From Thelonectria olida (Eukaryota > Ascomycota > Sordariomycetes > Hypocreales > Nectriaceae): a DNA stretch of 64,000 nt. The notes under the pieces are model-generated. The model was given only the letters and a program-made list of their open reading frames with translations. It did not search any database and had not been told where the DNA came from. The stretch covers positions 1,674,001 to 1,738,000 of the forward strand of contig JAGPYM010000006.1 of assembly GCA_020736575.1 (NCBI GenBank), in the 5' to 3' direction. Position numbers and translations under genes: made by a program. Of this stretch, positions 38,960 to 48,605 are shown piece after piece (position 1 is the stretch's first letter; every line of letters begins with the position of its first letter).

Positions 38960-40360
38960 CTAACTAGGTTGTGCAAGTTTAATCGGCTCAATGCCCGGTA
39001 CCTTGCCCAAGATTCTCTGCCTATACAGACTCTTTGGCGAGATGCGTCCGCCTTCACGCTCATTCTTCTTGAGCTCGTCCCACCAGTACGCAAACGTGTT
39101 GTCGAACCTCATCAGTGTGAGAATGCACTTCCAGCGATCCTGCTGATCGAGTTTCTTGAAGTCGAGTAGACTGGCATCAATCTCTCGCACTCTGTCAGAG
39201 AACTCCTTTTCGTCCACTCCTGCACAAAAGAAGAGCATTTGCCCGAAGAGCTGCAGCCAGTACTGCATCGATTCTACTTGAGGATGCCACACGCGGTACC
39301 GCAGCTGGATGACGGGTCGCACTTTGTAATTGTAGGTGAGAATTGCTACGGTCGTGTCGTCTAGTGGGCTTTCAAGCAATAGCGAGAGCTTGCGCAGGCT
39401 ACGGGCGTTCCATATGCGCTGGATACGCTCCTGAAGACAAGAGCCTCGCAGAAGGCGGGGGATGTTGCGCCTCATCACGTCTCGACCAGACTCCGTCGTA
39501 GGCTCGGTCTTTCCGAGGAGGGGTTTTATTCGCTTCGTAGGCACGTTCATGTATCCTTCAGGAAAGTGGGTGGGTTTTCGGGCGAGCTCGGAATGAGTGG
39601 TGATGGGTAGATAGTGATCGTGCTCGGGGGTGCCTGACATTGGGACGAAGCTCCAGGAGAAGTCCCTGCTCCAGCATCCAGCATAGCGTGAGCATTCGTT
39701 GGGCTTGGACAAGTTGCAGGCCTCCAGGGCGGTGGCAGAAGAAGATGCGCATCTGACAGCTGGAGTTGATGTACATCTTGATACTGGCGCGAAGTACGCC
39801 GAGGAGGACTTCGATGTCGAGAGGGACAGACCCGGGAGCCGGTGTGTTAGAATTGGCAGGGATGGAGTTGCCAAGAGAGCTCTTGGTCTTCGAAGAAGGG
39901 CCAATCCCGGTAGAAGCCCCCGGGCGGAGAGGGCTTGGGGAGGATGCGCTTGATGGGCGAAAAGGGACACCGCATTGTGATACCCCTCCAATTATAATCG
40001 CCCGGAGTGTATTCACTTGTCGTGGTTCGGACACCAGGCTTGAACATCCAATATGAGTAGCTTGCAGGCATCCCCTTTGGCGGGTTTGGTGGAGGATCGG
40101 GTCCCCCGATGACCTTGAAGGTCTCCCGATCATCATCCCCAGTGTATGCAATTCCGCCGAGATCTTTGCCATTCCGACAGCCATACTCATGGACCAGTAC
40201 CGCGCAATGCTTGGCGATGGCTTCGCGGGGGTTCATTATTTTGTAAAGCAAGGCCCAGCGGTGATCGCATGGGTCGTAGTCATCGACGACGTCAAACTGG
40301 TCAATCGGATGGTGTGAAGGCCTCACTTGGGCTACGAAGAACTCGAGCTCGATGCTCTAT
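38960..40360 (-). pseudogene. Broken fungal amidoligase-like gene
   Basis: Amidoligase_2 family proteins are ATP-grasp-like, glutamine-synthetase-related ligases of unknown substrate, common in fungi. Pieces lie in three frames. Frame A (40360 to about 39850) has IELEFFVAQVRPS, the usual N-terminal strand, and YSYWMFKPGVRTTTSEYTPG. Frame B (about 39890 to 39640) has EVLLGVLRASIKMYINSSCQ and HRPGGLQLVQAQRMLTLCW. Frame C (about 39640 to 38960) has HYLPITTHSELARKPTHFPE and a long open tail with YWLQLFGQMLFFCAGVDEKE. The normal start is absent: a TAG stands two codons before IELEFF, where the family has its initiating segment. At least two frameshifts plus the lost start argue for a real pseudogene. 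Introns cannot explain the switches; no paired splice signals fit. Identification rests on remembered family motifs. Confidence 0.65.
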
Positions 40361-41692
40361 TCGGAGAGGTCTCTAACACAATCCTGATTTATTGTTTTGG
40401 AGTTAGTGTTGTCAGTGTTGGCGCCACCTAAAGGTTTTGCAGAATGGGTTTTCCGAGGAGGCGTGTTTTATACCCAGGCTTTAGATGGATGTTCTGGTGA
40501 ACAGGTCCACGGGCGTGTTCGAAGGAATGCCACTCGTGGGAGCAACTGTTCGTGATGGTATGGCTGGATACCTACTAGACTGGGCATGGTGTGCAGTGAT
40601 TGGTCTTGCAGAAAAGGCTGCTGCAACTGGGCTTGTTGAAAGACGTGACATAGGATCACATGGTGCTCTTGAAGAAGCTCGAGTAAAGTCGGTGAATTGG
40701 GGATGGAAGGGGTTCGGAATCTGGGGGGTGCGGGTTTCAAGGAGGGAAGGGTTGGTGGGCTGAGAGAATAGGAAGTGGATTTCAGGAATTTCCATTAAAA
40801 CCTGTATTGAATACTAGATCTACTCTTTCATAGTATTTACCTTGGTGCTGAGGCTAATTGATGTGGTCTTGTAGACTGCGTTGGTGAACAGTTGGATTGT
40901 CTTACGATCACCACACCTTCCGTGATTAACCAAAGGACATATCTTGTGAGAATACAGATATATCCTCGCTCGAATCGACGTGAGTATATGCTCACTTCAA
41001 CATGATACTGGGTAGTTCCTCTTAGTCGGGTGGTCATCCCAGCCTGTAGTGTTAGACTGGTAGAACATTAACACACCCGAGTTCTGATCAGAGGAAAGTT
41101 CCCATTCGATTTCGGTTAGGTCTTCTTCTATAGAATATAGATGACTGGATGTACCAACCATGAGGCTATAATAGGCGCTTTTAATGATATTCTCTGAGGT
41201 TCTCAGTGTTGCATTACCGTCGCTTTAGCATCACGAGAGAAACGAGTGAGCACCTGGGTCAGGACGTCTCATTATCAAAGAGGATAAAAAGACGCTTTAA
41301 CTGGGGAAAATGATTCCAAATAGCAAATCTTCCTTAATTGACATTTCCCAGTAATAGTACACCCACTCCAAGGTCAACAAGAAACGAGTCGTCGTCTTCA
41401 TCTCATCGTGGTGAGTGTGATTACGTAACGAACGCACTGGCACCGTGCACAAGCTTGACTGCACTGCAGGCAGCAACAGCTCAGTCCACCTCAAGTGTGC
41501 TTACTCCATCCGCAACCAGCCATAACAATTCGTTCGTCCCGACCTATTTAACCACCATCCACCACTTCACCATGTTGCCGTGAATTTCGTCGTTTCTGTT
41601 CAATTGCGCCAGACATTTCATCCCTCGACTTCTTGAGTCGCCGTCCTTCCAATATTTCCACTTCAACCACCTGCCCTCTCTCATGCGACATC
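40361..41692. other. 1.3-kb spacer and LIG4 promoter
   Basis: No gene supported. A plus-strand ORF at 40485-40763 (92 codons) lacks protein-like features. The LIG4 promoter is expected in the last few hundred bases. Confidence 0.4.
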
Positions 41693-44600
41693 ATGAGTAC
41701 TAGCCACGATGTTGAAATGTCCGAAGACGCCAAACGGGAGGATGAGATGCAATATGGCGTCGTCGGCATGAGTGAAGAAGAGCTGAATGACAAGTGAGAA
41801 GCCGTTCACTTCCCATTAGTCAGTCCACTGTGAAGCTAACTCCAGACAGGTATCCCAATCGGCCAAGGAATCATTCTAAAACATTGCTCTTCTCGGATCT
41901 GTTCCGAGGTCTCTTCAACCCTCTTAACGAGAACAAGAAGTCGAATGCTACCGGAGCTGGCCCCAAGAAGACATTTCGAGGCGTCAACAAGCTGTCGCCC
42001 CATGAGCAGCGACGCCACATTATTGAACGCTTCATCGTTCGATGGCGCAAAGACGTCGGCAATGATTTCTACCCGGCTTTGCGACTCATTCTTCCCGACA
42101 AAGACCGCGATCGCGGTGTTTATGGCCTAAAAGAGAATGCTATCGGCAAGCTCTTGGTCAAACTGATCAAGATTGACAAGAACTCGGAAGATGGCTACAA
42201 TCTTCTTCACTGGAAGCTTCCCGGCCAGACTGTGGCGTCTCTCCTGGCTGGTGATTTCGCTGGACGCTGCTTCGAAGTCATCTCGAAGCGTCCCATGCGC
42301 ACCAGTGTTGGAGACATGTCGATTGCCGAGGTCAACGAGCAATTGGATAAACTCGCCGCTTCAACGGGCGAGTCCGAAAACCTTCGCGTCTTTGAAAAGT
42401 TCTACAATCGCATGAACGCAGAAGAGATGATGTGGTTGATACGGATTGTCTTGAAGCAAATGAAGGTAGGCGCCACGGAAAAGACGCTCTTGGATTTATG
42501 GCACCCAGATGGCGATGCTCTGTTTAGCGTTTCGTCCAGCCTGCGGCGTGTTTGCTGGGAGCTATACGACCCCCAAGTACGATTGCAGCAAGAAGAGGCG
42601 GGCGTCGCATTGATGCAGTGCTTCCAGCCCCAACTTGCCCAGTTCCAGATGCCCTCGTCATTTCAGAAGATGGTCCAGCTTCTTCGTCCGACCGAGGAGG
42701 ACCCGGAGTTCTGGATTGAGGAGAAGCTCGATGGCGAGCGTATGCAGATGCACATGGTCGAAGACAAGTCTCAGCCGGGCGGAAGAAGATTTTGCTTTTG
42801 GTCGAGAAAAGCCAAGGACTACACATATTTGTACGGCAACGGATTTCAGGACGAGAACGCGAGTTTGACACGACACCTCAAGAATGCCTTTGCGCCAGGC
42901 GTCAAGAATCTAATCCTCGATGGCGAAATGATCACTTGGGATATGGGCCTTGACAAGATTGTCCCTTTTGGCACACTCAAAACCGCCGCAATTGCTGAAC
43001 AGCAGAACAACACGGGCTCGGACTCTTCTGGTCACCGGCCCCTCTTCAGAGTATTCGATATTTTGTACCTGAACAACAAACAGTTAACGCAGTATACCCT
43101 GCGTGACCGACATCGCGCTCTCGAGAAGGCTGTCAAGCCAGTCCACCGGAGATTGGAAATTCATAGCTTCACCAGCGCCACTTCCCCTGATGCGATTGAG
43201 CCGCTTTTGCGTGAAGTGGTGGCCAATGCATCGGAAGGTCTGGTTCTCAAGAATCCTAGTTCGATGTATCGACTGAACAGCCGAAATGACGACTGGCTCA
43301 AGGTAAAACCCGAATACATGTCTGAGTTTGGCGAATCCCTCGATTGTGTCGTAATTGGCGGCTACTATGGTTCTGGAAAGCGTGGTGGCATTCTCTCTAG
43401 TTTCCTATGCGGTCTTCGAGTCACGAAGAACCATATCCAGGCTGGTGCAAACCCCGAAAAGTGCTTCAGCTTCTTCAAAGTTGGCGGTGGTTTCCGCGTA
43501 GAGGATTACGCAGAGATCCGACACCGAACTGAAGGGAAGTGGATTGACTGGGATCAAAAGAATCCGCCATCAGAGTACATTGAGCTTGGTGGTGGAGAGG
43601 CTCGACAGTTTGAACGACCAGACGTGTGGATTCGGCCCAAAGACTCTGTCGTTGTCTCTGTCAAGGCAGCAAGCGTTGGTCCGTCAGAGCAATTCGCTCG
43701 CGGCTTCACCCTACGATTCCCGAGATTTCGACGTCTGCGGCTGGATCGAACTTGGGACACAGCTTTGTCGCTGGAGGAATTCCAGGAACTGAAACAAAGG
43801 GTGGATGAAGAATCCAAGGAAAAGGCCATGACCGTGGAGGACCGGAAACGAAGGAACCCGAAACGAGTGAAGAGAGAACTCGTGATTGCAGGAGAAGACT
43901 CGGTGCCTGTTGAATCACAGGGAGATAAGACTACCGTCTTTGACGGACTAGAGTTTTGCGTTCTCTCCGAATCCCTTAAGCCCTACAAGAAGACCAAGAC
44001 CCAGCTGGAAACAATCATAAAAGAAAACGGAGGCGCCGTTTCTCAGCGAGCCGTCCCAGGCTCAAACATGGTGCTCATCGCCGACAAGAAAGTGGTCAAA
44101 GTCGCAAGCCTTATCAAGTCCGGAGACGTTGACATTATTCGGCCCAGGTGGATCAAAGACTGTCTCGACGGGGAATCAGGCAACTTTCTCCTTCCATTCG
44201 AGTCCTCTCATCTCTTTCATGCCACCGACGCACTGAAGCTCGTCGCGGAGCAGAACACAGACCAGTTCGGCGACAGCTATGCGCGCGACGTTTCATTGGA
44301 AGAGCTTCGAGAGCTGATGCGCCACATGCCCAAGATCGAGGACGGCGAGCCCTTTGATAAGATGGGGTTTCTTCAGCAGCTGGAGAACCATGGAAAGGAC
44401 TTGAATGGCTTGCGAACATTCTTGTTCCGGCGATGTGTGGTACTCCTGCACCAGGTTGACGCGAGTGATAATAGGATGTCCAAGTTACGGCATTACATTC
44501 GGTACGGCGGCGGACTGATCATGGAGAATCCGGATGACCCGATCATAACACACGTTGTGATTGAGGGTGAGGACCCGATGCAGATGTGTGAGACGGGAGA

Positions 44601-44721
44601 CAAAGTCCGCTCGGAGCTGAGCTCTAGGCGCACACAGCCACGGGTGGTTCTAGGGACGTGGATTGACGAGTGTTGGAAAGAAGGGACGTTACTTGATGAG
44701 GAGCAATTTGTGGTGCCCTGA
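41693..44721 (+). CDS. LIG4: DNA ligase IV
   Basis: Seals double-strand breaks in non-homologous end joining, in the nucleus with its XRCC4/Lif1 partner. Two exons, 41693-41793 and 41850-44721, give 990 residues; the 56-bp intron (GTGAGA, ACAG) is phase 2. Domains in order: N-terminal DNA-binding domain about 35-290; adenylation domain with the nucleotidyl-lysine motif EEKLDGERMQMH, active Lys about residue 326; further nucleotidyltransferase motifs FCFWSRKAKDYTY, LILDGEMITWD, EGLVLKNPSSMY and WLKVKPEY; OB fold with RFPRFRRLRLDR. Two BRCT domains follow, about 730-815 (VFDGLEFCVLSESLKPYKK, IIRPRWIKDCLD) and about 880-985 (FLFRRCVVLLHQ, VVLGTWIDECWKEG). The linker between them is where Lif1/XRCC4 binds in the family. 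Length is normal for fungal Lig4. Converges on FUR1 with 127 bp between stops. Confidence 0.96.
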
Positions 44722-44848
44722 GGTACTTGATATCGGGCATCAACCGTTCAACTGTATTACTACTCTAAGTTTGGTATCCATGACTGATGTGGCTTGCCTC
44801 TATTTTATGCCGTTTGTATCATTCTAAGACGCAATTGACATCACCCGT

Positions 44849-45667
44849 CTATTTGCCTATGGTCAAGAACAGCCTATCGCCAATGTCACCCACGCCAGGC
44901 TTGAGCATGCCACTTTGGGTCAGCTCCTTATCTACACCAGCGACCCAGATCTCGGTGCCCTCAGGCCACTCGGCAGCAACCCTGTTCAATCCTTCCTCAG
45001 CAGCTACGACACCCAAGACAATGACTCGCTTGGCACCCCACTCGCGGAGGGTTTGAATGGCAGCGGCGCAAGTGCCGCCCGTCGCAATGATGGGATCAAC
45101 GAGGATAGCAAGACTGCTGGCGTTGGAGTCCGCGGACGGGTCGTGCTGAATATGTTGGGGGAGGTTGTTGTAGTACTCGACGGGGTCGAGAGTCGAGGGC
45201 TCGCGGTACATGCCCAGGTGGTGAACCGGGACTGGGTTGGGGAGGATGGTTTGAACAGCTGTAGATATATGTAAGCAATCATGGCAGATGATCAAGAGAT
45301 GGCGAGACGCGAATGACTGACCTTCGACCATGCCTAGACCAGACCTCAGAATAGGAACTATACACAAGGTACTGGGGGCAATTGTCGAGGTGGTGAATTG
45401 AAAGCCCAAGGGCGTTTCGTCCTGTTCATTATCGGTGTTAGTCGGTGCGCGCTGGCTGAGTAGCGGTGGGAAGAGCTAGTAGCTACATGCCTTGGGGCCG
45501 TCGACAGAGGTGAGGGAAGCGGCCAGAGCTTCGCACGCGACGATCACGGCAATCTCGTGGATCAGGGACTTGACGTCGCGAGCGCTCACCGACTTGGATC
45601 GCAGCTGGCTCAGCTTGGCCTGGAGGCAAGGATGGTTGGAGACGTGGACATTGGACGGAGAAGCCAT
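44849..45667 (-). CDS. FUR1: Uracil phosphoribosyltransferase
   Basis: Converts uracil and PRPP to UMP in pyrimidine salvage; loss gives 5-fluorouracil resistance in fungi. Three exons, 45667-45491, 45421-45322 and 45258-44849, give 228 residues. The N-terminus MASPSNVHVSNHPCLQAKLS and LIHEIAVIVACEALA are typical; exon 2 has ETPLGFQFTTSTIAPSTLCI and PILRSGLGMVEG; exon 3 has VPVHHLGMYREP and the PRPP loop ILVDPIIATGGTCAAAI. Intron 1 appears to be a GC-AG intron: only the GC donor after AAG keeps phase 0 (VDGPK/DETPLGF); the GT four bases on would break the frame. Intron 2 is ordinary (GTCAGT, CTACAG). The promoter side carries a long purine tract on the plus strand (45785-45848), CT-rich on the gene's sense strand. 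Confidence 0.93.
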
Positions 45668-46789
45668 TGCGAGAGCGGAGGGACAGGAGTAGGCTGCTAA
45701 TTCTATTTGGAGGGAGGCGATGGACAGCTATCACAGGTGAGAGATGCGGTGAAGCATCACAGGACGGGATGCTGGGACAGGGCCAAGGAGAAGAAGAAGA
45801 AGAGAGAAGAAAGAAAGAAAAAAGAGAAGAAGGAAAAGAAAGGAGAAACAGTCGGTGGGAGATTTGGCTTATGTACCTGCTCAAAGTATCTGCTACATTC
45901 GACTTCCTCCTGCAAGCAACTCCAACTCTTCGGTCAGGGAAAGGTAGGTACCCGACTTACAAAGTCCCAAGACCCAATGGAAGCCGCCGAGACAAGATCA
46001 CACGGCATCAGTGTCGAGGTGGGGCGGACCGGCCTCGGAAGGAGGGGCTGCAGCGATAAGATAAGAGCTCTTTCTTTCGGAGCTCTCCGTTGGAGGTGGC
46101 CGTTGTCGAGTTTTTGGAGGTACATGCAGGTAGCAGATACTTTGAGATTGCCCTCTGTTGAAGTGGTGCAGTGGTAGGCTGCTTCGATTCATTCCTTTGT
46201 TAGATCCCAAAAGTCAGAGGTCACCATCTCTCAGGGATTCACAGCGTGCTCTCTCCCAGCTCTCTCCTTGGACGCTGCCGTATCTCAAAAGTCCGGGGCA
46301 CGGCGCCGCCCAATGGCCCACCGTGACGGCACCGCCTCCACTGAAGCCCCTGCCGGTGTTATCACCCGCCCAAAAGCAACCTTAACTCCCTCCTACTTAG
46401 GTAGGTTGGAAGCTCCATCCAAGCTGCACCCCGCCGGCGGCCATGAGGAGTGGCAGTGGAGAGGCGGCTCTGACGGGACTGACCGTCTGCCGAAAGCCCC
46501 CATCACAGCTGCGGCAGATTCTCGGGCGGATTTGCACCGGTCTTCCAACTCCGTTAAAGCTCCCAATGCCGTCATAACCGGTCGCGAGTCGTTTCATTCC
46601 ACTCTGGAGCAAAATAACTTTGTTGACTTCTTCACATGTTGAATATGCTTCTGCCACTGTATCGTCCTGTCGTGGTAAAAAGGGGCTTGGGATAACCATC
46701 CACCGACGACAGGGAAAATCTCCAACAATAACTCTTCAATTCCAGGACAAGACGTGACCAAACGATACGTCTTCAAGCTGCTGTCGACA
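45668..46789. other. Divergent spacer between FUR1 and FEX
   Basis: 1.1 kb. Contains the FUR1 leader or promoter with an AGAAG-type purine tract at 45785-45848. Otherwise no gene is recognised. The ORFs here are compositional artefacts of the purine tract or short random frames. Confidence 0.45.
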
Positions 46790-48244
46790 ATGGATCCCGA
46801 ACCGCCCTCGCGACATGAAGCAGGCGTATACGACGCACCAGAATCCTATCAAGACCTCGATGAACTTGAGGCAATCCCCCCTGTCGACGAGAGCCCAGTA
46901 CGTCCATCCAGCGTCTGCAATGCGCCCGATCGAGAACCACACGAACTCGCTCCAACGGGAGGTCCCCGACGTCGGTCGAGCGTTTACAATGCACCCGAGT
47001 CGTATCAAGAACTCAACGAACTTGCTGTAATCTCCCCTGTGAGCAACATACCAAGCCGTAGCGAACCGGGTCTGCAGCTTGACACCTCAGGGGGGAAACG
47101 AGATCAGCCCGAACGTCAGCAGATTGAAGAAATCAAAGTCTCCCGGCTCGCTACTCAGATATACACGCACTCCTACCTGGTATTCTTTGCCATCCTCGGC
47201 ACCGTTGCAAGATTGGGTTTGACGGCCTTGACCCATTATCCCGGCACCCCCGTCATCTTCAATACGGTTTGGTCCAACTTCACGGGCAGCCTTATTATGG
47301 GCTTCCTCACCGAGGATCGCAAGCTGTTTCGCTACGAATGGGGCACGCCAACTTATCATCAAGCCATTGAGCGCGCCAAACAAAAGGCTCGAGACGAAGA
47401 GGACGGTTCTGGGTCGAGCTACGTCCCGGTGGACTTGAAGGCGGCCAAGAAGGCGCATTTGGCGACCAAGAAGACCATCCCGCTGTACATTGGACTCGCA
47501 ACAGGGTTTTGCGGGAGCTTCACGACTTTTTCTAGCTTCATCAAGGATGTATTTCTCGCTTTGGCCAACGAGATGCCCACACCAGGAGTGTCGGGCTCGC
47601 CCGTGAGTCGTAATGGGGGGTACTCATTCATGGCCATGCTCGCCGTTGTGATAGCAACGATATCTCTGTCGCTGTCGGGGTTATTTGTCGGAGCCCATCT
47701 GGCCATCGGGCTGGAGCGGGTCATGCCTTCAATACCATTTGCATTGAACCGAAAGGTCTTGGATCCCTTCGCCGTGCTCTTGGGCTGGGGTTGCTGGCTC
47801 GGCGCCGTCCTGCTGTCCATCTTCCCGCCCCATGAGAGCTGGCGCGGTCAAGCAACCTTTTCGCTGGTATTCGCGCCTCTTGGGTGCTTGGCACGGTTTT
47901 ATCTGTCCCTGCACTTGAACGGAAAAGTCGCGACGTTTCCTATGGGCACATTTGCTGCCAATGTGCTCGGAACGGTGCTGCTCGGCATGGCATGGGACAT
48001 TGCGCATGTGCCGATTGGTGGCGCAGTGGGATGCCAGGTGCTGCAAGGGATAGAGGATGGGTTTTGCGGATGTTTGACGACCATTTCCACGTGGGTGTCT
48101 GAGTTGAGCAGTCTTCGACGACGGAGTGCGTGGTTGTATGGAATGGCGAGCGTCGTGGTGTCGTTGGCGCTGATGATTGCTGTCATGGGTGGGTTGAGAT
48201 GGAGTGAGGGATACAGCACTTTGTCGTGTGTGACGTCCTGGTAG
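46790..48244 (+). CDS. FEX1: Fluoride export channel, FEX/CrcB family
   Basis: Exports F- through the plasma membrane, protecting enolase and pyrophosphatase. Intronless, 484 residues from the ATG at 46790. Fungal FEX is a fused tandem of two CrcB/Fluc domains and both are visible. Domain 1 (about 130-330) has NFTGSLIMGFL and GLATGFCGSFTTFSSFIKDV with the Phe-box. Domain 2 (about 345-480) has VLGTVLLGMAWDIAH and IEDGFCGCLTTISTWVSEL. In domain 2 Ser-Phe positions are replaced by Cys and Ile. At least seven hydrophobic segments are seen. The first 110 residues are an acidic cytosolic tail with an internal duplication: VYDAPESYQDLDELEAIPPV (13-32), a partial copy (42-54) and VYNAPESYQELNELAVISPV (65-84). 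The C-terminus ends just after the last membrane helix. Confidence 0.92.
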   Translation: MDPEPPSRHEAGVYDAPESYQDLDELEAIPPVDESPVRPSSVCNAPDREPHELAPTGGPRRRSSVYNAPESYQELNELAVISPVSNIPSRSEPGLQLDTSGGKRDQPERQQIEEIKVSRLATQIYTHSYLVFFAILGTVARLGLTALTHYPGTPVIFNTVWSNFTGSLIMGFLTEDRKLFRYEWGTPTYHQAIERAKQKARDEEDGSGSSYVPVDLKAAKKAHLATKKTIPLYIGLATGFCGSFTTFSSFIKDVFLALANEMPTPGVSGSPVSRNGGYSFMAMLAVVIATISLSLSGLFVGAHLAIGLERVMPSIPFALNRKVLDPFAVLLGWGCWLGAVLLSIFPPHESWRGQATFSLVFAPLGCLARFYLSLHLNGKVATFPMGTFAANVLGTVLLGMAWDIAHVPIGGAVGCQVLQGIEDGFCGCLTTISTWVSELSSLRRRSAWLYGMASVVVSLALMIAVMGGLRWSEGYSTLSCVTSW

Positions 48245-48605
48245 ATGTGCACCTACCTACCTACCTACTTACCTACCTACCTAGAGATAGACGCCTAGAC
48301 TCAGGAAGGGACCTGGAAGGAACGAAATATAATAAAAGGCGCCCCTGGGCAACTCACCACCATGATACCTACCTGCCTGGGTGGGTGCCCTTGCATGGAA
48401 AAGTCGGATGTCAACTACATTGCAGCAGGTATTCATTCGTCCAGTGTACCTTCCCCGCGGAGCAAGTCAGCCTATACAAAACATCATCTGTTTCCATTTC
48501 CCCATTCTCCTCCTTTTCTCCTCTTCCTTCTCTACGCTTCCTTCCCTTGAGCACTCTTCACCGTGTTCGGAGCTATCAACCCATCAGCTACCCCATCCTC
48601 GCACC
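48245..48605. other. Spacer with TACC microsatellite
   Basis: 360 bp between FEX and the MYND/DUF4470 gene, holding the FEX 3' region, a CTAC repeat at 48250-48283 and a CT-rich leader before the ATG at 48606. Confidence 0.6.
48250..48283. repeat. CTAC tetranucleotide microsatellite
   Basis: About eight copies of a CTAC/TACC unit, one imperfect, immediately after the FEX stop. Confidence 0.9.

Noticed and set aside
40485..40763. 92-codon plus-strand ORF near the LIG4 promoter
   Set aside because: Gly/Val/Trp-rich frame without motifs and overlapping equally long frames on the other strand.
48250..48283. Telomere-like or CRISPR-like repeat
   Set aside because: It is a simple tetranucleotide microsatellite without spacers; the unit is not the fungal telomere TTAGGG.
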